Shown here in pieces: positions 31,317 through 41,584 of a stretch of 64,000 bases of DNA. The stretch lies in NCBI RefSeq assembly GCF_020532605.1, contig NZ_JAJATW010000002.1:186001-250000 (forward strand), written 5' to 3'. The notes under the pieces were generated by a model. The model saw only the letters and a list, made by a program, of their open reading frames with translations, was not told the DNA's origin and searched no databases. This stretch comes from Marinomonas algarum (GTDB lineage: Bacteria > Pseudomonadota > Gammaproteobacteria > Pseudomonadales > Marinomonadaceae). How positions within the stretch are numbered: the first letter of the stretch is position 1; the number at the start of each line of letters is the position of its first letter. Both the position numbers and the translations under genes were made by a program.

Positions 31317-32099
31317 CTAAAAGCGCTTTTTGGTTTGAAAGTCTGATCCCTCAATATAATTATTCCACTCCGCATCCAGCTCGGCTTCGCGCTTTACATC
31401 TTCATGCTTGCTCATCTCTTGTTCGGCTTTTTGCAGTGCAGTATCCTCAATAATTTCGTGTAATAAATCCTTCAGGCGACTAATGGTATCCTGTGCCTCG
31501 ATGGTCTCTTTTACAGGGTTTAATTGATTCAACGATTCCTTATAAAGATCAATAGAAGTATCCAGTTGACCACTTAAAAACGCCTGTCGCGCCAAATAGG
31601 CATGATAATCCGAGCTTACTTTAAAGTGATAAAAGTGCAATAAGCGATTGTAACGATGAACAACGTCACCACTGATGGTGCGCTCTTTTTTTGATGCGAT
31701 TAAAAAGGATTTGAAAGACTCAAATAACCGGCGTATTTCTAAAATCATAAGCTCATCGTTAATTGGCTTCGCACGTCTTTTTTGCTTACTGTCTTGAAAG
31801 CGTTGCAACTCCTCAACTAAATTATCATGACGACGCGACATGGTTTTATCCGGCTGTAACGCCAGCAGTTGCTCATAGAGTTTGATCTTTCTCGAAATTA
31901 ACCAGAGTCGCATATCTTTTGGCTGGTATTGTGGCGGGGTCTCGTCAAGATAACGGCGGACTTGGCGTATTTTATTGTTCAACTCAGCGATTTTTCGTAA
32001 CTTATCGAGCCTAGCTTGCTCTTTTAGCTGCATGACAACCACTAGGGCCACAAAGCCAACCACCAATAATATGAGTACAGTGATAGTCATAGCTGTCAT
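31317..32099 (-). CDS. membrane-anchored helical protein A, unknown function
   Basis: 260 residues. One N-terminal membrane helix (about 5-23, TVLILLVVGFVALVVVM), then charged, almost wholly helical sequence with predicted coiled-coil (ARLDKLRKIAELNNKIRQV) and a TPR-like helix pair near 165-195 (SGQLDTSIDLYKESLNQL). A basic KQKRRAKP lies mid-way. The length pattern and motif order parallel the next upstream gene (32190-32870), so they look like diverged paralogues in one operon. ATG at 32090 is also possible. Confidence 0.6.
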   Translation of the reverse strand: MTAMTITVLILLVVGFVALVVVMQLKEQARLDKLRKIAELNNKIRQVRRYLDETPPQYQPKDMRLWLISRKIKLYEQLLALQPDKTMSRRHDNLVEELQRFQDSKQKRRAKPINDELMILEIRRLFESFKSFLIASKKERTISGDVVHRYNRLLHFYHFKVSSDYHAYLARQAFLSGQLDTSIDLYKESLNQLNPVKETIEAQDTISRLKDLLHEIIEDTALQKAEQEMSKHEDVKREAELDAEWNNYIEGSDFQTKKRF

Positions 32100-32189
32100 A
32101 TAAAACCGTGTTTACCTTAGTCGTATTTAGCGCGGGTGCATTGAGTATAAAGAAGATAAACCATTATCCTGCTAGCAGGGTGTGTTTTT

Positions 32190-32870
32190 TTACTCTGTTT
32201 CACTGCTGTCTTTTGTAAAAAGACGACTTTCAACGTCTTTGATCATCATTTGCAAGCGTGCTTTTTCTTTTTTAGAAAGTTCTACGGAACCATTTTTTTC
32301 AATAATCGCTAACGCATCTCGAAGCTTTTCTAATGCTTGGCTCTTACGATCATTGTCCAGGTCTTGCTTAGCTTGATGAACCAATAAATCACGATACGCC
32401 AACGCATTAGCATAACGAAGCAGCAGCAAGTGATGTCGTACCAGAGCACGACTTGTACCAAAGTTCTCGGGCATAACGCGTATTTCTTTAATCAAATACG
32501 ACAATGCTTTGCCCATATGATCAAACTGTTCTTGGTTGGACACCCTGTCTTTTGTCTCCGGCATCTGACCAAGCCTTAACTCTGTGGCCATCCGCACCAG
32601 CTCTTCTTTCTTGGTAACAAACTCAGACTGATGACCTGCTCTAACCAAACCAGAAAGAACAGAAACAAGGTGCTCAAAAATAAAAATCTTTGTTTCTTTG
32701 ATAAGGTACCGATCTGACACCATTTCAATCGAATACAAAAGGTGCTCACTACGACTAGATAAACGTGCCAGTATCTTCTCTTTTAGCGCTTTTTGTTTCG
32801 CTCTCCACCGTAAAAACGGCAGCACAGACACACATAAAATAACGCCAACAATGGTAAAAAAAATCAACAT
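32190..32870 (-). CDS. membrane-anchored helical protein B, unknown function
   Basis: 226 residues. N-terminal membrane helix (2-18, LIFFTIVGVILCVSVLP) with a basic stop-transfer (RWRAKQKALKEK), then helices; the segment at about 150-195 (LLLLRYANALAYRDLLVHQA then KSQALEKLRDALAIIEK) resembles a TPR hairpin and aligns with the corresponding part of protein A. First gene of the probable two-gene operon. No named family recognised. Confidence 0.6.
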   Translation of the reverse strand: MLIFFTIVGVILCVSVLPFLRWRAKQKALKEKILARLSSRSEHLLYSIEMVSDRYLIKETKIFIFEHLVSVLSGLVRAGHQSEFVTKKEELVRMATELRLGQMPETKDRVSNQEQFDHMGKALSYLIKEIRVMPENFGTSRALVRHHLLLLRYANALAYRDLLVHQAKQDLDNDRKSQALEKLRDALAIIEKNGSVELSKKEKARLQMMIKDVESRLFTKDSSETE

Positions 32871-32974
32871 ATTGGACTCTACCTGTTGAGGTTACTTTTC
32901 TCTTCTCCCTTTATCTAGCGCAACCCACAAGCCATCAAAAACGTCCAATTGTTTTATGACTCTAATAAAACACT

Positions 32975-33019
32975 AAAAGAGAAAACCGGGCAGATTATCT
33001 GACCTGTTTTCTCTTTTTT
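32975..33019 (-). terminator. terminator after the PiT transporter gene
   Basis: Long imperfect stem AAAGAGAAAAC...GTTTTCTCTTT with a U-rich 3' side on the minus strand. Confidence 0.6.
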
Positions 33020-33097
33020 ATCGCCTAGGGTGCATCCTTTCTTTACGCTTTTATACCTTCCGGTACTCTTTTCTCTTAATGCTTTTCCCTTTTTACC

Positions 33098-34672
33098 TTA
33101 TCGGGAGACAGAGAAGCCCAATAGAATATAAAAGATAATCGCGGATAAGATCGCCGATGCAGGGACGGTAATCACCCAAGCAGCAGCAATTCGCAGTAAG
33201 GCGGAGCGTTTTACTAACTCTTTCTTCGTCGCTTTCTTCAACCCTTTACGCTCTTGAGAGGAAATAGGTGACGCCGCACGGGCTGCTTTCAACTCTTTTA
33301 AGATAGCACGTTTTTCATCGACATCGGCTAGCTTAAAGCGTTTTACGAATTCTTGCGTTTGCAACCCATCCAGTCCAGCAGACTCTGAGTGAGAAATAAT
33401 CGCAGATAATTTCTTATCATAAGACAATTTCAAATATTCACGTAGGAACCCCACACCGAAGATACCGCCTACTGCAATGTGAGTAGAGCTAACGGGTAAA
33501 CCAAGCTGAGACGCAATAATCACGGTAATAGCGGCTGCCATTGCCACACAAAATGCACGTGTTTTGTCTAACTCGGTGATTTCTGACCCGACGGCTTTGA
33601 TTAATTTTGGTCCAAACAAGGCAAGGCCAAAGGCAATACCTACCCCACCAATCATCATGACCCAAATAGGAATAGAGGCTTTTCCTGACACCACACCCGA
33701 CATTAATGCGTCGTTGATGGCCGCCAGTGGCCCGATTGCATTTGCCACATCGTTAGCACCATGAGCAAAGCTTAACAACGCTGCCGACACGATCAAGGGC
33801 AAGGTGAACAAGCTGTTGACAGCGTCTTTATCATTTTTCAACGCAGAAGCGGCTTTGTCTACCATAGGGCGAACCAAGAAGTAGGCTGTCAGTGCGATCG
33901 CAAAACCGACTAGGCTGGCGGTCATGAAGTCGAGCTTCCAGATTTTCTTCAGACCTTTCAAGATAAGGTACGTTGAAAATGACCAAACCATGATGCCAAC
34001 TAACAGCGGAACGACTTTTTTTGCGGCCGCGATCATGTCATTTTTATAGGTAATAGAGCGTTTAATGTACATAAGAAACAAGGCGGCAATAACTCCCCCC
34101 ATCACAGGAGAAATAATCCAACTTGCCACAATCGCAATCATTTTGTCCCAGTTGGCAATATCCCAGCCACCAGCAGCAATACCCGCTCCCAGTACACCAC
34201 CAACAATAGAATGAGTCGTTGAAACCGGAGCCCCTAAATACGTGGCCAAGTTCAACCAGATTGCACCGGCTAATAGCGCTGCCATCATGACCCAAATAAA
34301 GGTTTCTGCTTCGCCAATCGCACTGGGATTGATGATGCCATTTTTAATGGTGCCGACAACGGTTCCCCCTGCAATTAAAGCACCTGCTGCTTCAAAAACC
34401 GCTGCGATGAGAATCGCTCCCGTCATGGATAAAGCCTTCGCTCCCACGGCAGGACCCACGTTATTTGCAACATCATTGGCACCGATATTGACCGCCATAT
34501 AAGCACCGATGGCAGCGGCAATGGCCAAAATAGACAGATTGGAGGCTTCCATACCGTTCATCGTCGCGTAAAAGCCTGAGGCTAAAACAAAGGCTAGGGC
34601 AATTAATACACGCACAAATTCGTTTCCACTTGGTAACGATGCTTTTTCTTTAGGGCTATTTGTAAGATCCAT
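33098..34672 (-). CDS. pitA: PiT family inorganic phosphate transporter
   Basis: 524 residues, about 10-12 membrane helices. Twin family signatures GANDVANNVGPAVGAKAL (near 64) and HGANDVANAIGPLAA (near 305), and PVSTTHS/PVSSTHI repeats reflecting the internal duplication. Low-affinity metal-phosphate/proton or sodium symport. A long cytoplasmic insert lies near the C-terminus (about 420-490), rich in Lys and Ala. No proper Pho box on its side of the upstream gap. Close to phoX and the PAP2 operon only in the loose sense (10-17 kb). Confidence 0.92.
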   Translation of the reverse strand: MDLTNSPKEKASLPSGNEFVRVLIALAFVLASGFYATMNGMEASNLSILAIAAAIGAYMAVNIGANDVANNVGPAVGAKALSMTGAILIAAVFEAAGALIAGGTVVGTIKNGIINPSAIGEAETFIWVMMAALLAGAIWLNLATYLGAPVSTTHSIVGGVLGAGIAAGGWDIANWDKMIAIVASWIISPVMGGVIAALFLMYIKRSITYKNDMIAAAKKVVPLLVGIMVWSFSTYLILKGLKKIWKLDFMTASLVGFAIALTAYFLVRPMVDKAASALKNDKDAVNSLFTLPLIVSAALLSFAHGANDVANAIGPLAAINDALMSGVVSGKASIPIWVMMIGGVGIAFGLALFGPKLIKAVGSEITELDKTRAFCVAMAAAITVIIASQLGLPVSSTHIAVGGIFGVGFLREYLKLSYDKKLSAIISHSESAGLDGLQTQEFVKRFKLADVDEKRAILKELKAARAASPISSQERKGLKKATKKELVKRSALLRIAAAWVITVPASAILSAIIFYILLGFSVSR

Positions 34673-35004
34673 ACGGGCTCTTCTGTCTGTAATTAATCTA
34701 TGCCAAACCGTTAGAAAATAAAAACTTTATTAAACAACGACATGCTATCCCAGCACCTAGTGTTATTTGGCTCTCAACTCATCCCGTCACATATCTGTAA
34801 TGTGTCAATTTTGCGTCATTTTACACCGGCTATCTGTAGATAAAAACCCCTACTCTCAGTGAGTGTGACGCAATGAACTTGTTACAAAAACACGCGATGA
34901 AAAAGTACCCTCACTCGGCACTGAACAGAAATATACTACAGAAATATGACACTTTTGTTACGTTTGATGCAGAGCTGAAGAACACGCATCTGTTTTACCC
35001 TTAT
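34673..35004. other. 332-bp intergenic region, sdaA to pitA
   Basis: Holds the pitA promoter and the 3' side of the serine dehydratase gene. Two half-repeats like a Pho box (GTGTCAA-TTTT-GCGTCAT, 34802-34819) point away from pitA. No convincing gene or terminator. Confidence 0.5.
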
Positions 35005-36387
35005 TTAACACTCTATGACGTTCACCGCTAAGCCACCGCGTGAGGTTTCCTTGTATTTATCGTTCATATCCAAGCCCGTTTCACGCAAGGTTTGAATCAC
35101 TTTATCCAAAGAAACATAATGAGAACCGTCGCCACGCAATGCCATGCTTGCAGAGTTAATTGCTTTTATTGCTCCCATTGCATTACGTTCAATACAAGGA
35201 ACTTGCACCAAGCCACCAATAGGATCACACGTTAATCCTAGGTTGTGCTCCATACCAATTTCGGCGGCATTCTCAATTTGCTCAGGTGATCCACCGGTTG
35301 CGGCCGCCAACCCAGCCGCTGCCATCGCGCATGCAGAGCCCACTTCCCCTTGGCACCCGACCTCAGCACCAGAAATTGACGCATTTTCCTTGAATAACAG
35401 GCCAATCGCAGCCGCGGTTAAAAAGAAGGTCACAATGCCCTCTTCGGAAGAGCGAGGACAAAACTCCCAATAATAATGCAATACCGCGGGGATGATACCG
35501 GCTGCCCCATTGGTGGGGGCTGTCACCACACGACCACCAGCGGCATTTTCTTCGTTGACCGCAAGGGCATATAGGTTGACCCAATCCATTGCCCCTAATG
35601 AAGGTGTAATCATATCCATGCGTGTTTTACTGGATAAGTCCTTGTATAGACTGGCCGCACGACGTTTTACTTTTAACCCGCCTGGTAAAATCCCCTCGTT
35701 TTGAATGCCTTGTTGAACACAACGCTTCATCACTGACCAGATAGACAGTATGCCTTGTTGAATCTCTTCCTCTGAACGCCAATACCGTTCATTTTCCAAC
35801 ATAATTTGAGCAATGCTTTTATCTTGCTCATGACACAAGGCCATCAGCGTCTTGGCGCTATGAAAAACATGGGGGAGTTTCGTTGTGTCTTCCTGCAGAA
35901 CGGCTTGCCCTTGCTCATCCTCCTCCACAATGAAGCCTCCACCCACAGAATAAAAAGTCGATCGATGTCGCTCTGTACCTTGCTGATCAAATGCTATCAA
36001 CACCATACCATTTGCATGAAAATCCAATCGGTCAATACGGTGGTAGATCAAATCGCTCTCTGGATTCAATGTTACGGGATACCTTGAGAGCAAGGAAACA
36101 CAAGCGGTTTTATTAATCTGTGCCACTCGATCCACCACACCGCTTGGGTCAATCGTGTCTGGCCACTCGCCTTCTAATCCCATCAATACAGCGTTGCCAG
36201 TACCATGCCCCTTCCCTGTTGCCCCTAAGGAGCCATAAAGATCAACGGTGATACGAGTGATGTTTTCAATGATGTCTAAAGACGCTAACTGCTGAGCAAA
36301 TTGATGCGCCGCCACCATGGGGCCAACGGTGTGAGAACTAGAAGGGCCAATCCCCACTTTAAAAAGATCAAATAAACTGGTGGCCAT
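35005..36387 (-). CDS. sdaA: L-serine dehydratase, iron-sulfur type, single chain
   Basis: 460 residues. Converts L-serine to pyruvate and ammonia. N-terminal beta domain ([16 protein letters not shown]) and C-terminal alpha domain with cluster cysteines in [21 protein letters not shown] and [19 protein letters not shown]. The start at 36387 has AGAGGT upstream; an in-frame codon 45 nt earlier is unlikely. No linked transporter. Confidence 0.94.
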   Translation of the reverse strand: MATSLFDLFKVGIGPSSSHTVGPMVAAHQFAQQLASLDIIENITRITVDLYGSLGATGKGHGTGNAVLMGLEGEWPDTIDPSGVVDRVAQINKTACVSLLSRYPVTLNPESDLIYHRIDRLDFHANGMVLIAFDQQGTERHRSTFYSVGGGFIVEEDEQGQAVLQEDTTKLPHVFHSAKTLMALCHEQDKSIAQIMLENERYWRSEEEIQQGILSIWSVMKRCVQQGIQNEGILPGGLKVKRRAASLYKDLSSKTRMDMITPSLGAMDWVNLYALAVNEENAAGGRVVTAPTNGAAGIIPAVLHYYWEFCPRSSEEGIVTFFLTAAAIGLLFKENASISGAEVGCQGEVGSACAMAAAGLAAATGGSPEQIENAAEIGMEHNLGLTCDPIGGLVQVPCIERNAMGAIKAINSASMALRGDGSHYVSLDKVIQTLRETGLDMNDKYKETSRGGLAVNVIEC

Positions 36388-36545
36388 GGCGTTTACCTCT
36401 TTCAGAACGTGCACAAAACGGGTGCACCGCATTAAAAATTGAAGAATGTCATTTTATTATTCGACAAAATTATCACTTAAGAGAAAAAGTTTCCAATAAG
36501 AAACAAAATAAAAATAACCACTGAAAATACTGTGAGGCTTAAACG

Positions 36546-36578
36546 AAAAAAACCAAAAGACATCTCTTTTGGTTTTTT
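36546..36578 (-). terminator. terminator after the aldehyde dehydrogenase gene
   Basis: Stem AAAACCAAAAGA / TCTTTTGGTTTT with A- and T-runs both sides. Confidence 0.82.
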
Positions 36579-36622
36579 GGGGGGTTATCTTGATTTGCTG
36601 TTTACGACAAGTCTAATGAAAA

Positions 36623-38140
36623 TTAGAAAAAGCCGAGTGGATTAACATCATAGCTTACCAACATATTTTTTGTTTGCTGGTAATGTTCAAGGGCAATTTT
36701 ATGAGTTTCACGACCCACACCGGATTTCTTATAACCACCGAACGCAGAATGCGCTGGATACTGGTGATAACAGTTCATCCAAACACGGCCTGCTTCTAGG
36801 TTACGCCCCATGCGATACGCAAGATTGGTGTCCCGTGTCCACACACCGGCGCCCAAACCAAACTCACTGTCGTTGGCAATCGCCAAGGCTTCCGCCTCGT
36901 CTTTAAAAGTCGTCACACTAACGACTGGGCCAAAGATCTCTTCTTGGAAAATACGCATGTCATTGGACCCTTTAAATAAGGTAGGCTGCACATAAAAGCC
37001 GTTACCCAAACCGTCTATCGACTCGACGCCACCACCGGTAAGCAATTCTGCGCCTTCTTCTTTACCGATATCAATGTAGCTCAGAATTTTTTCGTATTGC
37101 TCTTTTGAGGCTTGTGCACCGACTTGAACGTCAGTATCCAATGGGTTGCCGCGTTTGATGGTTTTGGTGCGTTCTACCACCATCGCCATAAATTCATCGT
37201 AGATGGACTCGTGAACGAGGGCGCGTGATGGACAAGTACACACTTCCCCTTGGTTAAAGAAAGCCAATACCAAACCTTCAACACACTTGCTGACAAACTC
37301 TTTTTCATGATTCATGATGTCGGCAAAATAAATGTTCGGCGATTTTCCGCCGAGTTCGACGGTGGAAGGAATAATATTTTCTGCCGCGCATTTTAGGATG
37401 TGTGACCCTACCGGTGTCGAGCCAGTAAAGGCGATCTTAGCGATGCGTTTGCTGGTTGCCAACGCTTGACCCGCTTCTTTGCCGTAGCCATTCACGATGT
37501 TCAATACACCCGGCGGTAGCAAGTCTTGAATCACTTTGATCAATTCCAGAATCGATGCTGGCGTTTGTTCAGCTGGCTTCATGACCACACAGTTACCCGC
37601 AGCCAATGCAGGTGCTAGTTTCCAAGCCGCCATTAAGATCGGAAAGTTCCACGGAATGATTTGCCCTACAACGCCGAGCGGTTCATGAAAATGGTAAGCA
37701 ACGGTATGTTCGTCTAGTTCAGCGGTACTGCCCTCTTGTGCACGCAAACAACCGGCAAAGTAACGAAAGTGGTCGGCCGCTAGCGGAATATCCGCATTGA
37801 GTGTTTCACGGACCGCTTTGCCGTTGTCCCATGTTTCAGCAACGGCTAAAGCTTCTAGGTTTTGCTCAATGCGGTCAGCGATTTTTAATAGGATGTTTGA
37901 ACGGTTCGTGACCGATGTTTTTCCCCATGCCGCACGCGCAGCATGAGCGGCATCTAGTGCAAGGTTTATGTCTTCTTCTGTAGAACGAGGAATGCGGCAA
38001 AATACTTCGCCGTTAACGGGACTGATATTATCAAAGTATTCCCCTTTGACTGGGGCAACCCATTCGCCACCGATAAAGTTGCCATATTCGGCATCAAACG
38101 TGACAAGGCTTCCATTTGTTCCAGGCTGTGCATAGATCAT
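36623..38140 (-). CDS. exaC: NAD-dependent aldehyde dehydrogenase, ExaC/AldB type
   Basis: 505 residues. Oxidises acetaldehyde and similar aldehydes to acids. Glu general base in [14 protein letters not shown], catalytic cysteine in [16 protein letters not shown] near 303, NAD-binding [23 protein letters not shown]-terminal [11 protein letters not shown] and NPLGFF end are typical of the ExaC/AcoD group in ethanol catabolism. Divergent AraC-type gene probably regulates it. Confidence 0.92.
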   Translation of the reverse strand: MIYAQPGTNGSLVTFDAEYGNFIGGEWVAPVKGEYFDNISPVNGEVFCRIPRSTEEDINLALDAAHAARAAWGKTSVTNRSNILLKIADRIEQNLEALAVAETWDNGKAVRETLNADIPLAADHFRYFAGCLRAQEGSTAELDEHTVAYHFHEPLGVVGQIIPWNFPILMAAWKLAPALAAGNCVVMKPAEQTPASILELIKVIQDLLPPGVLNIVNGYGKEAGQALATSKRIAKIAFTGSTPVGSHILKCAAENIIPSTVELGGKSPNIYFADIMNHEKEFVSKCVEGLVLAFFNQGEVCTCPSRALVHESIYDEFMAMVVERTKTIKRGNPLDTDVQVGAQASKEQYEKILSYIDIGKEEGAELLTGGGVESIDGLGNGFYVQPTLFKGSNDMRIFQEEIFGPVVSVTTFKDEAEALAIANDSEFGLGAGVWTRDTNLAYRMGRNLEAGRVWMNCYHQYPAHSAFGGYKKSGVGRETHKIALEHYQQTKNMLVSYDVNPLGFF

Positions 38141-38370
38141 ATCGTCATCTCCATTATTGTTTTTGTTAGATTAAGGTGTCACCTTGATGACTACTGTAGA
38201 AACAAAAAACAGAAAAAACTTGCCTGTGAGTCCATCAAACTTGCCTCATTATCCATTTTTATTTATCGCTAATAATGAAAAGAGAGTCTTGACCCCAGAA
38301 CGGACAAACGTGATTATGTCTGTATAAAAATGCGCCACGCCAAATAATTAAGACAAAAAGAGGTGGGTAA

Positions 38371-39297
38371 ATGAATACATCTGCATCGACAGAAAAAACA
38401 CTATCAAGGTACAAGCGTCCCCCCGTCCAACTGGTGGAGAATCGTGTTTGCTTTGCCGGCCCCCACGCTGAGCTCAGCATTTATGATACCTATGAACAAG
38501 CCCAAAAAGTCAGCTTAAAAGCCGATACCCTACTGTATTGCGGTATGGTGACAGGCGCAAAGGTGATGCACACCCAAGCCCATGACAATATTCCATTTCT
38601 GCCCCATGAATCCTTTATCTTAGCGCCAAAAGAAGAAGTCTTTATTGACTTCCCTGAAGCAGAACACCATGCCCCAACAACATGCCTTACCATTGCGATC
38701 TCTAAGGAACGCGTTGAGCAGATCTGTGATCGTATGAACGACATCATGGTTGATTCATTACCCACTCACGCCCCTATTGATCCGAATCAGCACTTGCACA
38801 CCTTGCATACTCAGGGCACACAACAGGTTATTGACCGATTGACCAGTGATTTTATTCGCAATGATCCAGACCGAGATCTACTGGTGGATTTTGGCGTCAG
38901 TGAGTTGGTGACGCGCATTCTTCGCCATCACGGTCGAGACGCCTTGCTGCGTTTTAGCCACAACACCCCCGATGCCAATGGCCTAACCTGTGTTATTCAG
39001 TGGATAGAAAATCACCTTTCTCAACCGTTAGACATTCATCAATTAGCAAAAACCGCTTGTATGAGTCGGAGTCGTTTTTATCAAAGTTTCAAGCGTCAAT
39101 TAGGCTGTACGCCTGTCGAATATCAACACCAGCGCCGTATGGAAAAAGCTTACCAGCGCTTAAAAGCAAAATGCTCTGTGACCGAAGTAAGCTACGAATT
39201 GGGGTATTTAAGCTTGAGTCACTTCAGCCGACGCTTTCATCAGCACTTTGGCATGTCGCCTCGACAGGTTGCACAAAGAACGCTCAGCACACAATAG
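38371..39297 (+). CDS. AraC-family transcriptional regulator
   Basis: 308 residues. N-terminal sensor region (about 10-180) and C-terminal double helix-turn-helix: LDIHQLAKTACMSRSRFYQS and the family signature SYELGYLSLSHFSRRFHQHFGMSPRQ. Divergent from exaC with a 230-bp gap, suggesting control of the dehydrogenase, probably in response to an alcohol or aldehyde. The inducer is not readable. Confidence 0.85.
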   Translation: MNTSASTEKTLSRYKRPPVQLVENRVCFAGPHAELSIYDTYEQAQKVSLKADTLLYCGMVTGAKVMHTQAHDNIPFLPHESFILAPKEEVFIDFPEAEHHAPTTCLTIAISKERVEQICDRMNDIMVDSLPTHAPIDPNQHLHTLHTQGTQQVIDRLTSDFIRNDPDRDLLVDFGVSELVTRILRHHGRDALLRFSHNTPDANGLTCVIQWIENHLSQPLDIHQLAKTACMSRSRFYQSFKRQLGCTPVEYQHQRRMEKAYQRLKAKCSVTEVSYELGYLSLSHFSRRFHQHFGMSPRQVAQRTLSTQ

Positions 39298-39343
39298 AGA
39301 CACTGCGTATTTGAATAATCCGTGTCTCTCAATAACGCTCAGT

Positions 39344-39691
39344 CTATTTAAAAAGGCGACGCTTTTTTTTATCAATGGTTTTCCACTGCCAGTTTGGCGC
39401 ATCGCCCTTCCAAACGTACATAGTAATAAGCAACAGGGTAGAGGTGCCGATGGCGATTGACCAAGGCAATAAATCCACTTTGGGGTCAATGGCAACACTA
39501 AAGAGAATAATAGACGCCAGATAGATCAGCATGACTAACCAGCCTTGCCATGTACAAGGCTTTCCCCACCCCCAGCCATTTTTTTTCGCAGGAAACCAAA
39601 CAAGTTTGTGTGTTGCCACAGGGCGTTCTGAGGAAGCGTGTTCCGGTGCTGTATTCTCTTCCGGTGTTTTATTAGAAGTGTTTTTTGACAT
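39344..39691 (-). CDS. small two-helix membrane protein, unknown function
   Basis: 115 residues. Hydrophilic N-terminus, a tryptophan/glycine-rich stretch (VWFPAKKNGWGWGKPCTWQGW), then two membrane helices at about 50-68 and 75-93. C-terminal KKKRR is cytoplasmic-like. Downstream of folE but separated by a terminator. ATG at 39697 is possible as well. Confidence 0.6.
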   Translation of the reverse strand: MSKNTSNKTPEENTAPEHASSERPVATHKLVWFPAKKNGWGWGKPCTWQGWLVMLIYLASIILFSVAIDPKVDLLPWSIAIGTSTLLLITMYVWKGDAPNWQWKTIDKKKRRLFK

Positions 39692-39754
39692 GACCATGTT
39701 ACCGCTGTTTTAAATTTGCTTAATATTGTGTCATTAGATCAAGGCATTGCACAC

Positions 39755-39786
39755 AAAAAAAGAGCCTGCCGGAGCAGACTCTTTAT
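39755..39786 (-). terminator. terminator after folE
   Basis: Stem AAAGAG-CTGC / GCAG-CTCTTT, loop CGGA-like, U-run on the minus strand. Confidence 0.75.
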
Positions 39787-39850
39787 TAGCCTATGTTTTA
39801 TGCTCAATGAAAAGATAACTGAGCATTTTTGCAACAAAGCTGTTTAGATA

Positions 39851-40534
39851 CTATTTTGACAAGAACTCGCCACGCGTTTTATCGCTGCGCTTGAACAAAC
39901 CGCCTAGCGCTGTGGTTTGAGTGGAAGAACTGGCGTCCATCACACCTCGTGATTTTACGCAATAATGCACAGCATTGATGCTCACAGCAACATTGTCGGT
40001 TTCAAGCAAGGCTTGCAGTGTCACCAGGATTTGTTGTGTTAGGCGCTCTTGAACTTGAGGTCGCTGAGCGAAAAAGCGCACAATGCGGTTGATCTTAGAA
40101 AGACCAATAATTTTATCTTTTGGCAAATAAGCGACCGTCGCCATGCCGTCAATGGTGACAAAGTGATGCTCACAGGTACTGGTAAAGCTGATGTCGCTCA
40201 CCTTCACCATTTCGTCTACTTTCATCTTGTTTTCAATCACGGTAATTTTAGGAAATTGACTGTAATCTAAACCAGAGAAAATCTCTTTCACATACATCTT
40301 AGCGATACGATGGGGCGTTTCCGCCAAACTGTCATCGGTTAAATCCAGACCAAGCGTCGATACCACATCTTCAAACGCATTTTTGATACGCTGATATTTT
40401 TCTTCCGTGGTTAGGCCATTATCAATCATCGGAGTTTCTAACCCTGAACTGATCAAAGCTTGCTGTACTTTTTTCGCCTCATCAGACAACACAAGACGAT
40501 TGAGGTTAATTTTTTCTGCTGTATTGGCTTTCAT
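39851..40534 (-). CDS. folE: GTP cyclohydrolase I
   Basis: 227 residues. Converts GTP to 7,8-dihydroneopterin triphosphate. Zinc ligands and active site in [15 protein letters not shown] and [36 protein letters not shown] also diagnostic. Downstream of folM with an 84-bp gap, suggesting a pair that makes tetrahydromonapterin, the cofactor used by bacterial phenylalanine hydroxylase, besides folate. Confidence 0.95.
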   Translation of the reverse strand: MKANTAEKINLNRLVLSDEAKKVQQALISSGLETPMIDNGLTTEEKYQRIKNAFEDVVSTLGLDLTDDSLAETPHRIAKMYVKEIFSGLDYSQFPKITVIENKMKVDEMVKVSDISFTSTCEHHFVTIDGMATVAYLPKDKIIGLSKINRIVRFFAQRPQVQERLTQQILVTLQALLETDNVAVSINAVHYCVKSRGVMDASSSTQTTALGGLFKRSDKTRGEFLSK

Positions 40535-40563
40535 GTTTTGTCCTACGTTGCTTAACCTGCCTC

Positions 40564-40584
40564 GTTATATCGTTCATTATATCG
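40564..40584. repeat. short direct repeat between folM and folE
   Basis: TTATATCG occurs twice at 12-nt spacing (on the minus strand CGATATAA-TGAA-CGATATAA), 30-50 nt before the folE start. Looks like a tandem half-site operator; factor unknown. Confidence 0.35.
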
Positions 40585-40618
40585 ATAGAGGCGTTAAAAT
40601 AAATGACATCCGTTATCA

Positions 40619-41341
40619 TTAAACTAGATGCCGACCTCCATCCAGTGACAAGGTTCGACCTGTCATATAGCGACTGCTTAGTATGTATTGAACCGCGAGC
40701 ACACCCTCTTGCTCACCAGGTTCTTTACGCAACAAAGACTTATTCAGTGCTTTATTACGATATTCTGGTGCATCCTCATCGTTAAACATCAACAACGAAG
40801 GCGCGATCGCATTTACGTTGATATTTGGAGCGAAACGTTTCGCAAAGGAATACGTTAAATTGGTTAAACCGGCTTTACTAGACGCATAAGCAATGTGCTT
40901 ATCGCTGCCTTTTTCCGCCACATAATCCGTCATATGGATAATGTCAGCTTGGCCGTCGTGCTCGAAACCTGCACATAATAAGCCTTCAAACGCGAGATTT
41001 ATACGATAAGGCGCAAATACATGTACTTGCCACATCTTTTCCATCAAGGTACTAGGGTCAACACTGTTTTTTTCTGACTCCCATTCAGAGGCATTATGAA
41101 TAATGCCACCTAACGCGGAATAATTTTGCTTAACAGTGGAAATAAAATCATCTACGCCTTTGGTACTCGAAAAATCGGCTTGAATACACACGACACCCTG
41201 CTGCTCCAACGACCGAATCTCTTCTCTCGGCTTACGGTACGTTATGATAACCTGATGCCCTTCAGCGTTTAACGCTTTCGCACAAGCCAACCCCAATCGT
41301 TGCCCTCCACCGGTAATAATAATTGGCATTTTACGCGTCAT
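40619..41341 (-). CDS. folM: dihydromonapterin reductase FolM
   Basis: 240 residues, short-chain dehydrogenase. N-terminal ITGGGQRLGLACAKAL, NNAG-like HNASEW, and the catalytic IAYASSKAGLTNL (YxxxK). The C-terminus GRTLSLDGGRHLV is FolM-like. Reduces dihydromonapterin to tetrahydromonapterin. Upstream of and probably co-transcribed with folE. Confidence 0.85.
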   Translation of the reverse strand: MTRKMPIIITGGGQRLGLACAKALNAEGHQVIITYRKPREEIRSLEQQGVVCIQADFSSTKGVDDFISTVKQNYSALGGIIHNASEWESEKNSVDPSTLMEKMWQVHVFAPYRINLAFEGLLCAGFEHDGQADIIHMTDYVAEKGSDKHIAYASSKAGLTNLTYSFAKRFAPNINVNAIAPSLLMFNDEDAPEYRNKALNKSLLRKEPGEQEGVLAVQYILSSRYMTGRTLSLDGGRHLV

Positions 41342-41584
41342 GAATGTCCAGTCCTGTTAAGTTATCTTTGTGGATCTACTCGTTAAAAATGCTTCAAAAG
41401 AGTCTCACTCTTCATTGGCAGATGTTTTAGTTACGCGACCGTAATTGAATAAGATCAGTAAATGTCATCTGTTGTGCTTGACCCATCGTAACTATTACGC
41501 AATGTTTAAGCCGTAAGTTAAATCAATGAATGACCACTCGACACTTATCGGACCGTTTTATTCACTCACATAAGAGGAAACACC

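Noticed and set aside
34802-34819. GTGTCAA-TTTT-GCGTCAT as a Pho box for the PiT transporter
   Set aside because: Only 5 of 7 matches per half-site, and it reads away from pitA, whose start is at 34672 on the minus strand. PiT transporters are usually not PhoB-induced.
39296-39329. AGAGACAC/GTGTCTCT hairpin after the AraC gene as a terminator
   Set aside because: No T-run follows on either strand and the loop is large; not reported as a terminator.
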